Source: Bacteroidaceae bacterium
GTDB lineage: Bacteria > Bacteroidota > Bacteroidia > Bacteroidales > Bacteroidaceae
Assembly: GCA_017649485.1 (NCBI GenBank)
Contig: JAGCGS010000055.1
Location: 1 to 35,437, forward strand
Direction: 5' to 3'
DNA length: 35,437 nucleotides
Shown one piece after another: positions 16,274 through 29,047 of the stretch. The notes under the pieces were generated by a model. The model worked only from the letters and a program-made list of their open reading frames with translations, searched no databases and was not told the DNA's origin. Both the position numbers and the translations under genes were made by a program. Each line of letters starts with the position of its first letter. Within the stretch, counting starts at the first letter, position 1.

Positions 16274-17323
16274 ATGGTAATGATGAGAAGGTTTTTAATG
16301 TTGGTTTGCGTTGTGGCTTGCTTGGGGTGGGACAGCTCATTGAGGGCACAGAGCGATGCTTCACCCTTTGAGGCTGGCAAACGGTATAGTGTAATCATTG
16401 ACAACGATTTCTGTGGCGACCCAGACGGTTTGTTCCAGTTGGTACACCATGTTTTGTCTTCATCTTGCGATATCAAAGGAATTGTAGGGGCTCACCTCAA
16501 TGGACGAGGTGGCTTTTCGCAGATTGAGGGAGCTGACGATGCCGAGAAATCGGTAAATAAGGTGAATGAACTGTTGGATGTGATGGGGATGAAGGGTAAG
16601 TTTAAAGTTGTGGGCGGTGCGGCAGTAGGTATGACAGATCCCCAGCAACCGATAGTGTCGGATGGTGCGAAGCTGATAGTGGAAGAAGCACTGAAGGCAA
16701 CACCCCAGAATCCGCTGTATGTATGCGTAGGTGGTCCACTAACTGATATAGCTTCTGCCTGGCTGATGAATCCAGAGATAGGTAAGAATATCATACTTAT
16801 TTGGATTGGCGGACAGGAATATAGCGAAACAGGGGCAATTGTGCCACCAGGCTATTCTATGCCGGAATACAACCTGAACTTGAGTATAGCTGCAGCTTGT
16901 ACGGTATTTAATCAAAGCGATATACGTATTTGGCAAATTCCCCGTGATGTGTATCGTCAGTGTATGTACAGTATGGCAGAGCTGGAATTGAAGGTAAGAC
17001 CTTATGGAAAAGTAGGGGAATACCTGTATCAATCGTTGGCAGGCATCATGAATATGGGTAAGAGCCGTGGCTTCTCGATGGGAGAGACCTATATCTTAGG
17101 CGATAGTCCGTTGGTGCTGATGACGGCTCTGATGAGTAATTTCGAAACAGATCCTGCTTCGTCGCATTATCAGTACGTCACAGCTCCAACAATAGCTGAG
17201 GATGGGAGCTATCGCTATAACCATAATGGGCGACGCATCCGGGTATATGACAGGATTGATACCCGTATGATGTTTGCCGATATGGAGGCAAAGTTGGAGC
17301 TTTTCTCAAAAAAGCAAAGGTAA
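16274..17323 (+). CDS. Nucleoside-hydrolase-like exported protein
   Basis: A 349-residue protein with an N-terminal signal (RRFLMLVCVVACLGWDSSLRAQ). The body follows the inosine/uridine nucleoside hydrolase fold: VIIDNDFCGDPDGL replaces the usual DxDxGxDD metal loop, VCVGGPLTDIASAW matches GPLTNIA, IWIGGQEYSE follows, and ILGDSPLVL carries the late metal Asp. EYNLNLSIAAA has Ser where typical members have Asp (EFN---DPEAA). Classical members hydrolyse N-glycosidic bonds of nucleosides; this secreted, divergent version may act on another N- or O-glycoside. ATGs at 16280 and 16283 are alternative starts. It converges on gntP with a 10-bp gap. Confidence 0.75.
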   Translation: MVMMRRFLMLVCVVACLGWDSSLRAQSDASPFEAGKRYSVIIDNDFCGDPDGLFQLVHHVLSSSCDIKGIVGAHLNGRGGFSQIEGADDAEKSVNKVNELLDVMGMKGKFKVVGGAAVGMTDPQQPIVSDGAKLIVEEALKATPQNPLYVCVGGPLTDIASAWLMNPEIGKNIILIWIGGQEYSETGAIVPPGYSMPEYNLNLSIAAACTVFNQSDIRIWQIPRDVYRQCMYSMAELELKVRPYGKVGEYLYQSLAGIMNMGKSRGFSMGETYILGDSPLVLMTALMSNFETDPASSHYQYVTAPTIAEDGSYRYNHNGRRIRVYDRIDTRMMFADMEAKLELFSKKQR

Positions 17324-17333
17324 CTGAGCCTCC

Positions 17334-18674
17334 TTATACAAACAATGAGATAATCAGTGCCACGATAAATCCGGTGGTACCCACCAGCGTCTCCATCACC
17401 GTCCAAGTCTTGAGGGTGGTGGTCTCGTCCATGCCAACTAACGACTTGACTAACCAGAAGCCTGAATCGTTGAAATGGGAGCAGACTGTCGAGCCTCCTG
17501 CTATGGCTGCTGTGGTGCAGGCCAGATAGATGGGTGAGAGGTTGCTTACCTCAGGCATAGCGGCAATGATGCCGGCAGCCATCGTCATAGCTACGGTTGC
17601 TGAACCTACAGAGATGCGTACCAACGCTGCTACTACGAAAGCTACCACCACAATAGGCAGTGATGCGGAAGATACAGCATCGCCAATCACTTGTCCCAGT
17701 CCTGAGTTCTGCAAGATGTATCTCAGCACACCACCTGAGGCTGTTACGAGTAATATTAATCCTGTAGGTTCCAGACTTTTAGTCATTACTCGTTCGAGTT
17801 CTTGTTTAGTATAGTCGTGACCATATCCCAGTATGATCATCGCCACCACAACTGCTATGGTGAGCGCCACAAACGGTTCGCCCAGGAAGGCCAAGATGGG
17901 TTGCACACCACTCATGGCTGGCACTACCTTGGCCACCGAGTTGAGGATGATAAGAACCAACGGGATGAGCACGATGCCCACGATGGTCCAGAAAGAGGGC
18001 AGCTTGCTCTCATCAATATCCGGCTGGTTGGCTACATGCTCGGGTACAGGAATGTGAAACTTCTTGCCAGCTATGCTACCCCAGATGGGTCCTGCCACAA
18101 TCATGGATACGATACCGCAACAGATGCCCACCATGATAACCCAACCCAGTTCGACGTTCAGCATGGTTGCCACCAAGACAGGACCAGGAGTAGGGGGGAT
18201 GAAGGCATGACCTACAGCAAGGCCTGCCAACAGAGGAATAGCATAGTAGAGTGTGGAACGCTTGGTGCGCTTCGCCAATGAGAATGCCAGGGGGATGAGG
18301 ATAATAAGGCCTGCATCGAAGAATACAGGCATAGCGATGACCAATCCCGTGATACCCAACGCCCAGGCTGCTTTCCGGTCGCCAAACTTGCGCACCATCG
18401 TAACTGCAAGTGTCTGTGCACCTCCCGAGGCTTCCAGGATAGCACCGAACATAGAGCCTAAGCCCACCAGCAGGGCAATACCTTTCAGTGTCTCGCCTAT
18501 ACCTTGATTCACCGAACCCACTATCTCGCTATAAGGCATTCCTGCCATCAGTCCGATGGCAACAGCACCTATCAATATGGCAATCATTGCCTGCACCTTG
18601 AACTTGATGATAAGCACCAGCAAAATCACCAAACCTATCAGAGCTGCTATTATTAATCTTGTTGGTTCTAACAT
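17334..18674 (-). CDS. gntP: Gluconate:H+ symporter (GntP family)
   Basis: A 446-residue inner-membrane permease with about 12-14 hydrophobic segments. The sequence follows the GntP/GntT family from the N-terminal helix (LIGLVILLVLIIKFKVQAM) through PPTPGPVLVATMLNVELGW near residue 165 to the C-terminal HFNDSGFWLVKS. Family members import gluconate or other sugar acids with protons. The start codon overlaps the last 7 bp of the dehydratase gene, and a strong Shine-Dalgarno sequence lies in that gene's last codons, so expression is probably coupled. The context favours a sugar acid that the dehydratase then converts to a 2-keto-3-deoxy acid. Confidence 0.92.
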   Translation of the reverse strand: MLEPTRLIIAALIGLVILLVLIIKFKVQAMIAILIGAVAIGLMAGMPYSEIVGSVNQGIGETLKGIALLVGLGSMFGAILEASGGAQTLAVTMVRKFGDRKAAWALGITGLVIAMPVFFDAGLIILIPLAFSLAKRTKRSTLYYAIPLLAGLAVGHAFIPPTPGPVLVATMLNVELGWVIMVGICCGIVSMIVAGPIWGSIAGKKFHIPVPEHVANQPDIDESKLPSFWTIVGIVLIPLVLIILNSVAKVVPAMSGVQPILAFLGEPFVALTIAVVVAMIILGYGHDYTKQELERVMTKSLEPTGLILLVTASGGVLRYILQNSGLGQVIGDAVSSASLPIVVVAFVVAALVRISVGSATVAMTMAAGIIAAMPEVSNLSPIYLACTTAAIAGGSTVCSHFNDSGFWLVKSLVGMDETTTLKTWTVMETLVGTTGFIVALIISLFV

Positions 18675-20389
18675 ATATATCCTCCTTTCATGGGTGAGAC
18701 AGCCTTTTCTGAGAACAACTTCAGCACACCACTCTTATACTTCGGTTCCTTGGGCTTCCACGCAGCTTTGCGCTCGGCCAGCACCTTGTTTACCTCATCA
18801 ACAGGCATTTCTACACCGTCAATGCCCACCACTTCCAACAGGCGGGCAGGTATATCAATCTTAATCAAATCGCCTTCCTCAATCAAGGCAATGGATCCAC
18901 CATCGGCTGCCTCGGGAGAAACATGTCCGATGGCTGGTCCTTTAGAGGCACCAGAGAAGCGCCCGTCAGTGATCAGTGCGATGGATTTACCCAATTCAGC
19001 GTCGGAGGAGATGGCTTCGGTAGTATAGAACATCTCAGGCATACCAGAGCCCTTTGGACCTTCATAGCGGATAATCACCGCATCGCCGGGCTTGATCTGA
19101 TGCGACAATACGGCAGCTATGGCATCTTCCTCACAGTCGAAAGGACGAGCTTTCAGCACAGCTTGGAACATCTCCTTAGGCACAGCCGAATGCTTTACCA
19201 CCGACCCTTCAGGAGCGAGGTTGCCTTTCAGGATGGCCACCGTTCCGTCAACACCTATAGCGTGGTCGAAGCGACGAATCACATCCGTGCGTTGCAAGTT
19301 CCATTTGGCGAGATACTGTTCGCAATGCTCATAGAAACCATTGGCTTTCAGCTCTTCTAAGTTCTCGCCTAAGGTCTTGCCCGTCACCGTCATAGCATCC
19401 AAGTGCAGCATCGACTTGATCTCTTCCATCACAGCTGGAACGCCTCCTGCATAGTAGAAGAACTGTGCTGGCCAACGACCAGCGGGACGGATATCCAGCA
19501 GGTAGTGGGCACCTCGGTGCATACGGTCGAAGGTGTCACTGTCAATCTCTATTCCCAATTCGTGGGCGATAGCAGGAATGTGCAACAGCGAGTTGGTAGA
19601 GCCACTGATAGCTGCATGTACCATGATGGCATTCTCGAAAGCCTCTTTCGTAACGATATCACTGACTTTCAGTCCTTTCTTTACCAGTTCCAGCACTTGC
19701 TTTCCTGCTTTGCGGGCCATTACTTTCAAGTCGTCTGAGGTTGCAGGCATCAGTGCCGAACCAGGCAACATCAAGCCCAATGCTTCCGCCATGATCTGCA
19801 TCGTGCTGGCAGTGCCCATGAATGAGCAGGCCCCACAAGAAGGACAAGCATGATGCTTATAGAACAACAGTTGCTCCTCGCTGATCTCACCTCGCTGGCA
19901 CATAGCTGAATAGGCACCTATCTGCTCGAGGGTAAGCAGGTTGGGTCCTGCATCCATCACACCTCCTGTTATCATGATGCTGGGCATATTGAGTCGGCAG
20001 AGTCCCATCAGGCAGGCAGGAACCGACTTGTCGCACGATGCGATGAAAACACCTCCGTCGAAGCCTGTAGAGTTGCCATGAATCTCTATCATGTTGGCTA
20101 TCATGTCGCGACTCACTAACGAATAGTTGATGCCGTCGTGCCCCTGTGCAATACCGTCGCAAATATCGGTCACAAAGTATCTGGCCGCTTTGCCACCAGC
20201 TTCGGAGATACCCTTCACTGCCTCACCCACAAACTGGTCGAGGTGGGCACTGCCGGGATGGGAGTCGCCGAATGTGCTCTCTACCAATATCTGAGGCTTG
20301 TCGAGGTCGGCAACGCTCCAACCCATACCTATTTTCAGTGGGTCGTTCTCAGGGGCTAATCCTCTTACCCTTTGACTATTAAGTTTCAT
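18668..20389 (-). CDS. IlvD/Edd family dehydratase, probably sugar-acid dehydratase
   Basis: A 573-residue Fe-S dehydratase. Cluster-ligand cysteines are visible in VTDICDGIAQG, IASCDKSVPACLMG and CPSCGACSFMGTASTM. Other family landmarks are HAAISGSTNSLLHIPAIA and DGRFSGASKGPAIGH. The family covers dihydroxy-acid dehydratase (IlvD), phosphogluconate dehydratase (Edd) and aldonate dehydratases. The CDGIAQGHDG segment and the coupling to a GntP permease favour a sugar acid such as gluconate, xylonate or galactonate rather than branched-chain amino acid synthesis. No other ilv gene is nearby. It lies 14 bp after the esterase gene and overlaps gntP by 7 bp. Confidence 0.85.
   Translation of the reverse strand: MKLNSQRVRGLAPENDPLKIGMGWSVADLDKPQILVESTFGDSHPGSAHLDQFVGEAVKGISEAGGKAARYFVTDICDGIAQGHDGINYSLVSRDMIANMIEIHGNSTGFDGGVFIASCDKSVPACLMGLCRLNMPSIMITGGVMDAGPNLLTLEQIGAYSAMCQRGEISEEQLLFYKHHACPSCGACSFMGTASTMQIMAEALGLMLPGSALMPATSDDLKVMARKAGKQVLELVKKGLKVSDIVTKEAFENAIMVHAAISGSTNSLLHIPAIAHELGIEIDSDTFDRMHRGAHYLLDIRPAGRWPAQFFYYAGGVPAVMEEIKSMLHLDAMTVTGKTLGENLEELKANGFYEHCEQYLAKWNLQRTDVIRRFDHAIGVDGTVAILKGNLAPEGSVVKHSAVPKEMFQAVLKARPFDCEEDAIAAVLSHQIKPGDAVIIRYEGPKGSGMPEMFYTTEAISSDAELGKSIALITDGRFSGASKGPAIGHVSPEAADGGSIALIEEGDLIKIDIPARLLEVVGIDGVEMPVDEVNKVLAERKAAWKPKEPKYKSGVLKLFSEKAVSPMKGGYIC
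18681..18688 (-). promoter_or_regulatory. Strong Shine-Dalgarno site for gntP
   Basis: AAAGGAGG on the minus strand ends 6 nt before the gntP ATG and lies within the last codons of the dehydratase. It is unusual for Bacteroidetes, where SD sequences are commonly weak or absent, and it fixes the gntP start. Confidence 0.8.
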
Positions 20390-20403
20390 TATTTATAAAA
20401 TGT

Positions 20404-21681
20404 TTACAGTTGTTTTACGAGCCAATTCATCGGCTTTCCCTCGGAGTAGTCCTGCAACAGGGGTACCCAGCTGAAGTGTGACAACATGGCTGGAACATTC
20501 CACTTCGCCAAGTCTTCGTCAGAATAGATAATCATCTGGTCGTTCTTGGCACCCAAACGCTTGCGAGCTTCCGTATAGGCATAGGTGCTCGCCACCTTAC
20601 ATGTCTGGTCACTCTCGGCATGAGCGAAATACATCGGTAGATTAACAAAAGCTTCTATATTCATGGTACTCAGCTGCATATCTGTGCCATTCCACTTATA
20701 TACACACTTTCCTTTCCACACCTTTTCCACATCGTCGGCATACTGTCCGGGATACTTCTCATCCACTTTATGGATAGGGACTATTGGGTCCATAGCGCAG
20801 CAGGGGATAGCAGCCTTGAACCTGTCGGCAAACTGCATCATGAATCGCATGGTGCAGCCACCACCCGACGATGCACCAGCACAGAACAGCTTGCTGCCAT
20901 CCACTTTACCCTCAGCTATCAGTTGGTCGATAAACGCCATTTGAAGGGCATTGTTGCGGTCAATCAACTCAATCTTCTCAGGATAGAGCGATGCGCTATA
21001 AGTGTAGTTGGGATTGGCTAATGCAAATACCAGAGCAGCACAAGGAATGCCTTCCTTGGCCAATGATACCAAACAGCGATTGGCTGTGGCTACAGTCATC
21101 AGGTCTTTGTCATATTCACCACCGCCGATCTGCCATACCATAAGTGGTACATTGGGAATAACATTCCCATCCTTATCTTTGGGAAGGTGCAGCATATACT
21201 CGCGAGTCAGCCCGGCAAATGTAAAGCTGCCTTTGATGCAGTCGTCCAGCACGTCAATATGCTCAGCCGCCACTTGGTCGGGCTTTACATTCAGAGCCGA
21301 ATCGATGGTGCAATGCAGTTCCCAAGGAATGATGTTTCTGAAATCTTCCCTTCTACCAGCTTTACTGAAAGGGGTGGCTTCGATGCGCAGCACATTGTTC
21401 TGGGTACTCACCACAATGCCGTCATCCTCGTATTCCTCATACACCTTCCCTGTGGCGGGATTCATGAATCCACCGGGCACATTGTTTACCAAATCAAAAT
21501 CGGCAGCTGTCAAACCTTTGATGGAACGTGGGTTGGATACCGTGATTTCAATAGTATTTACCAACATGCCAAAATCACCTACTTCGGTATGTATTTCTAC
21601 TTTCTCAACTTCGGCCATTGGCCTTGGGCCACAAGCTGCTACCAACAGCGAAGCCCCAATCAAAAATAAACGGTTAATCAT
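20404..21681 (-). CDS. Alpha/beta-hydrolase (esterase-like) lipoprotein
   Basis: A 425-residue protein with a lipobox (ASLLVAACGP). The first 150 or so residues form a beta-rich N-terminal domain. The hydrolase part has LMVWQIGGGEYDKD, the nucleophile elbow FCAGASSGGGC (Ser in GxSxG), and a late MLSHFSW with a candidate catalytic His. It resembles the prolyl-oligopeptidase/CE1-type esterases of Bacteroidetes, many of which remove acyl groups or cleave ester links in plant polysaccharides. It is the first gene of an operon with the dehydratase and gntP, so release of a sugar acid or opening of its lactone is plausible, but this is inference from context. Confidence 0.72.
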   Translation of the reverse strand: MINRLFLIGASLLVAACGPRPMAEVEKVEIHTEVGDFGMLVNTIEITVSNPRSIKGLTAADFDLVNNVPGGFMNPATGKVYEEYEDDGIVVSTQNNVLRIEATPFSKAGRREDFRNIIPWELHCTIDSALNVKPDQVAAEHIDVLDDCIKGSFTFAGLTREYMLHLPKDKDGNVIPNVPLMVWQIGGGEYDKDLMTVATANRCLVSLAKEGIPCAALVFALANPNYTYSASLYPEKIELIDRNNALQMAFIDQLIAEGKVDGSKLFCAGASSGGGCTMRFMMQFADRFKAAIPCCAMDPIVPIHKVDEKYPGQYADDVEKVWKGKCVYKWNGTDMQLSTMNIEAFVNLPMYFAHAESDQTCKVASTYAYTEARKRLGAKNDQMIIYSDEDLAKWNVPAMLSHFSWVPLLQDYSEGKPMNWLVKQL

Positions 21682-21706
21682 GATAATTATTTAATGCATA
21701 TTTCTG

Positions 21707-21736
21707 CAAAAGTAGTAACTTTTTTCATTACCGCAA
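21707..21736 (-). promoter_or_regulatory. Promoter of the esterase-dehydratase-gntP operon
   Basis: Minus-strand TACTTTTG (21707-21714) matches TAnnTTTG, with TTG (21734-21736) exactly 19 bp upstream. It lies 26 bp before the esterase ATG. Confidence 0.7.
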
Positions 21737-21787
21737 TAATAACCCATCTAAAACTCATTCACAATAGCTTTTTTTTGAAAAAAGATG

Positions 21788-21795
21788 TATCTTTG
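21788..21795 (+). promoter_or_regulatory. -7 box (TATCTTTG) for the GH2-GH30 operon
   Basis: A consensus -7 box followed by C, 32 bp before the GH2 ATG. No matching -33 element was found. It is divergent from the promoter at 21707-21736. Confidence 0.65.
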
Positions 21796-21815
21796 CGGAA
21801 GTATAGTTTATTTAA

Positions 21816-25550
<3,735 letters not shown>

Positions 25551-25552
25551 TA

Positions 25553-27061
25553 ATGAAGAGATTTACAGTTGCATTATTAGCTTTGGCGGGCGTGATGACT
25601 GCTTGCCAGCAAACGCCTCAAGTGGTAGAGTGGGTAAGTACCAGCTATGAGCATCCTTGGCAGATAAACAAGTTAAATGTCACAAGCGATGAGGTGCCAT
25701 CACCAGTGATTGTGATTGATACCCAGAAGACCCGTCAGACTGTTGAGGGCTTCGGCACTTGTTTCAACGAACTGGGTTGGACTTCGCTGAATGTGTTGAC
25801 TCAGCAAGAGATTAATGGCATCTTGCACGAATTGTTTGAGCCTGGCAAGGGCGCTAATCTCACGATGGGTCGAATGCCTCTGGGTGCCAACGATTTCAGT
25901 CTGGATTTCTATAGCTACGACGAGACTGATGATGATTTTGACCTGAAGGATTTCAGCATTGATCACGACAGGCAGACTCTGTTGCCTTTCGTCAAGTCGG
26001 CTTTGGCTATCAATGCCAACATCAAGCTGTTTGCATCGCCTTGGAGTCCACCGCAATGGATGAAGGTAAACCATCATTATGCTTGCAATTCTACCGCGGC
26101 TATGGTAAAGGCTATGGAGCAGCGATTGGCTCAGTTGCCCGATAGTGTGCGTCATCGCATGGGTGGCAATTCGGGCATCACAGGCATGATGAGTGTAGAT
26201 AACGGATTGGCCATTGACAAAGTGGTTCGTGAGGGCGAGGATGCTTTCATACAAGATCCGCGTTACCTCGATGCCTATGCTCGCTACTTTGGTAAGTTTA
26301 TAGATGCCTATCGTGCTGAGGGCGTTGATTTTAAGACTGTGATGCCACAGAACGAGTTTAATTCCGACCAGCTGTTCCCGGCTTGTGTTTGGAAGCCTGA
26401 AAGCTTGGCTAACTTCATTGGCAACTACTTAGGTCCCGAGATGGAGAAACGTGGTGTTGAGGTGTTCTACGGAACGATTGAACGGGCAAACCTGGAATTG
26501 AGTCACACCATATTGAACAACCCTGCAGCCCGCAAATATATCAAGGGTATGGGATTCCAGTGGGCAGGCAAGGATGCGCTGCCTACCTTGCACCAGGAAT
26601 ATCCTGAGTTGGCTTGCTACCAGACGGAGCAGGAGTGTGGTAATGGCAAGAACGATTGGGCGGGAGCTATGCACTCATGGGAGTTGATGAAGCACTACTT
26701 CATGTATGGTGTTCAGGCTTATTTCTACTGGAACACCTCGTTGCTGGAAGGTGGTGTGAGCCGCTGGGGATGGAGCCAGAACAGTCTGGTGACGGTGGAT
26801 AAGGACGCCAAGACTTTCCGCTATACACCCGAGTTTTATATATTGAAGCATGCCAGTCACTATGTGATGCCTGGGGCTAAGGTGGCAGAGATAGCTGGTA
26901 CTTACGATGATGCGTTGTCGTTTGTCAATCCTGACGGCAGTGTGGTGGTACTTGTGGGCAACCAGTCAGATGCCGAGCAGATTATTACGCTGCAGCTGAA
27001 TGGAGTAAATCAGGTGGTTACTATGGCTCCGAATACCCTGAACACTGTGGTACTGAAATAA
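25553..27061 (+). CDS. Glycoside hydrolase family 30 enzyme, lipoprotein
   Basis: About 502 residues. The ATG at 25553 is 2 bp after the GH2 stop and follows a TTG I did not use. MKRFTVALLALAGVMTACQQ is a lipoprotein signal. The GH30 pattern is clear: QTVEGFGTCFNELGW, LTMGRMPLGANDFS, LFASPWSPPQWMK, the acid/base Glu in VMPQNEFN (about residue 268) and the nucleophile region CYQTEQECGN (Glu 359). A C-terminal beta-domain closes the protein. GH30 members cleave beta-1,6-glucan, glucosylceramide, xylan or fucosides; the subfamily cannot be fixed by eye. Tight spacing to GH2 implies one transcript and a shared glycan substrate. Confidence 0.92.
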   Translation: MKRFTVALLALAGVMTACQQTPQVVEWVSTSYEHPWQINKLNVTSDEVPSPVIVIDTQKTRQTVEGFGTCFNELGWTSLNVLTQQEINGILHELFEPGKGANLTMGRMPLGANDFSLDFYSYDETDDDFDLKDFSIDHDRQTLLPFVKSALAINANIKLFASPWSPPQWMKVNHHYACNSTAAMVKAMEQRLAQLPDSVRHRMGGNSGITGMMSVDNGLAIDKVVREGEDAFIQDPRYLDAYARYFGKFIDAYRAEGVDFKTVMPQNEFNSDQLFPACVWKPESLANFIGNYLGPEMEKRGVEVFYGTIERANLELSHTILNNPAARKYIKGMGFQWAGKDALPTLHQEYPELACYQTEQECGNGKNDWAGAMHSWELMKHYFMYGVQAYFYWNTSLLEGGVSRWGWSQNSLVTVDKDAKTFRYTPEFYILKHASHYVMPGAKVAEIAGTYDDALSFVNPDGSVVVLVGNQSDAEQIITLQLNGVNQVVTMAPNTLNTVVLK

Positions 27062-27116
27062 ACAATTAACTCCCCTTCTGATATAGAGGGGATGCACATA
27101 GGGTGGGTAATATAAG

Positions 27117-27674
27117 ATGATATACCTTAACGATAATATATTTGATTTCGACTTGCAGGCGGCGTTGGCTGAGTTGTCAGACCAGCGTCGTGAGCAAGCC
27201 CTGCGATTCAAGCATGAGTTTGGGCAGCGCACCTGTGCAGCTGCCTACCTCTTGCTGTGCGAGGGTTTGCAAAAGGAATATGGCATTACCGAGAAGCCTG
27301 AGTTTGAATATGGTGAGCAGGGCAAGCCTTTTATCGTGGGACATCCTGAGATACATTTCAACCTCAGTCATTGCCGTGAGGCGGCCATCTGCATCATTGC
27401 CGATCATCCTGTGGGTATCGATATCGAGTCGATTCGTCCCTTCAAACAAACGCTGGTGGATTATACCATGAATGAAGAGGAAGTTGCTCGCATCCAGCAG
27501 GCTGAACGTCCCGACATTGAGTTTATCAAGCTGTGGACACAGAAAGAGGCTGTGCTGAAACTGAGCGGTGAGGGTATCAGCAAAGATATGAAACAGGTGT
27601 TGGTCAATCCGCCTGCATCGCTTACGACTGTAATAAGTGAAGATGAACGCTATGTTTATAGCAATTGCTACTAA
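27117..27674 (+). CDS. 4'-phosphopantetheinyl transferase (Sfp type)
   Basis: A 185-residue enzyme that transfers phosphopantetheine from CoA to a carrier-protein serine. The signature motifs are VGIDIESIRPF (Mg-binding Asp and Glu) and FIKLWTQKEAVLKLSGEG, and the N-terminal half contains FNLSHCREAAICII. Length suits a compact Sfp/HetI-type protein. It lies 55 bp after the GH30 stop and only 10 bp before the glycosyltransferase. It could serve fatty-acid, polyketide or aryl-polyene type carrier proteins, but no such carrier gene is in the window. Confidence 0.9.
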   Translation: MIYLNDNIFDFDLQAALAELSDQRREQALRFKHEFGQRTCAAAYLLLCEGLQKEYGITEKPEFEYGEQGKPFIVGHPEIHFNLSHCREAAICIIADHPVGIDIESIRPFKQTLVDYTMNEEEVARIQQAERPDIEFIKLWTQKEAVLKLSGEGISKDMKQVLVNPPASLTTVISEDERYVYSNCY

Positions 27675-27684
27675 TTATTGAATT

Positions 27685-28956
27685 ATGGCACATTTTTGTT
27701 TCATGGTTTTGGGGAGTAGGGGTGATGTACAGCCTATGTTGGCTGTCGCCCTGCAATTACTGCAAAGGGGTCATCAGGTTACGCTCTGCACAGGAGCTTC
27801 TTTTGAAAAGATGGTTTCTTCCAAAGGCATTCGCTTTGTGGAGACTTCACTTGATTTGATGAGCCTTGCGGATTCAGATGTGGGACGGAAGATTTTTCAT
27901 GCTCCAGTGAGGCATTTCAATTTGGCACGAAAAGTCATGAAGGAATACATCCTACCACGTTTCAGAAAAACGCTCGACCAGTGTTACGAAGCAGCCAAAG
28001 ATGCCGATATCATCATATACCATCCCAAAGTATTTGGTGCTGTGGATATGGCCATCCATTTGAATATCCCTTGTGTGGTTATGCCTGCTGTACCTATCTT
28101 GTCGCCTGTCAAGGAGTTCCCTAATTTGGGCATAACAACCCGCTCTTTAGGCAGTTTTTTCAATAAGCTATCTTACAAGATCAATGATTGGGCTGAGCAA
28201 TCGTATATACATGAGGTAAACGATTTCAGGCAACAGTCCTTAAATCTTCCTCCTCGTAAGGCTGGACTCTATGCTAAAGCTGGTGCTGATGGCAAGTTGA
28301 ATCGTATATTATATCCTTTCAGTGATTTGCTGTTCCCAGATGTGAGCGACTGGAATAGCAGGGCTTACCTGTCAGGTTTCTGCTTTTTGGAGCAGCCAGG
28401 AGAGCTGTCTCCTGCGGTTATTGACTTTCTGCAAAAGGGAACAAAGCCTATAGTTGTTTCATTTGGAAGTGTCGATTTACCAGATGCTGATGCTTTTTTC
28501 CGTCAGTTTGTTTTAGCATTGAAGCAAACAGGTAATAGGGCAATCTGCATTGGTAGAAAAGAGGTATTTCTCAATGATAATCATAAAGAAGAAATGCTTT
28601 CAGAAGTGCTTTTTGTGAAAGAATCGCCATTCCTCTCGCTATTCCCATTTGTCAAAGGGGTTGTTTGTCATGGAGGTATTGGTACAGGTTCCTCGGCTCT
28701 TTTGTGTGGTGTACCATTAATCACATTACCTATTTCTGCCGATCAACCTTTTTGGGCTAAGCGTTATGGGCTAATAGGTTGTTTGGCTGGTTCAATCAAG
28801 ATAGGGCATTATCGGGCAGAAGACATCGGGAATATGCTGAGAGAGCTCGACAATGATCGCTTGAAAGAGAATCTTAGCAAAGCATCTGCATATCTGAAGC
28901 AAGAAAACGGAGCATCTAAAGCAGCTGATTACTTAGAAAGAATGTTAGAATCATAG
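27685..28956 (+). CDS. GT1-family glycosyltransferase (UDP-sugar, MGT/sterol glucosyltransferase type)
   Basis: A 423-residue GT-B enzyme. The N-terminal domain opens FCFMVLGSRGDVQPMLAVA, the classic start of the macrolide/sterol UDP-glucosyltransferase group. The C-terminal nucleotide-binding region has VVCHGGIGTGSSALLCGVPLITLPISADQPFWAKR, matching the HGG-GT--AL--G-P--- P---DQ--WA signature. It would transfer a sugar from a UDP-sugar to a lipid or small hydrophobic acceptor. The 10-bp gap to the phosphopantetheinyl transferase suggests the two work together, perhaps on a carrier-protein-derived lipid or pigment (inference). After its stop begins the long heptamer array. Confidence 0.87.
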   Translation: MAHFCFMVLGSRGDVQPMLAVALQLLQRGHQVTLCTGASFEKMVSSKGIRFVETSLDLMSLADSDVGRKIFHAPVRHFNLARKVMKEYILPRFRKTLDQCYEAAKDADIIIYHPKVFGAVDMAIHLNIPCVVMPAVPILSPVKEFPNLGITTRSLGSFFNKLSYKINDWAEQSYIHEVNDFRQQSLNLPPRKAGLYAKAGADGKLNRILYPFSDLLFPDVSDWNSRAYLSGFCFLEQPGELSPAVIDFLQKGTKPIVVSFGSVDLPDADAFFRQFVLALKQTGNRAICIGRKEVFLNDNHKEEMLSEVLFVKESPFLSLFPFVKGVVCHGGIGTGSSALLCGVPLITLPISADQPFWAKRYGLIGCLAGSIKIGHYRAEDIGNMLRELDNDRLKENLSKASAYLKQENGASKAADYLERMLES

Positions 28957-28978
28957 CGAAACTCATTCTTCAATCTTC

Positions 28979-29043
28979 AAAATCGCGAGTAAGCGAGCGC
29001 AGAGCCAAGCTTGCTTGGGTATGCCGAGCGTGAGCGATTTATC
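28979..29043. repeat. Palindromic insert, family A copy 2
   Basis: A 65-bp element with the same AAAATCGC and GCGATTTATC ends as 3579-3645. The core is the palindrome CCAAGCTTGCTTGG. It is embedded in TCAAT heptamers on both sides. Confidence 0.8.
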
Positions 29044-29047
29044 CAAT

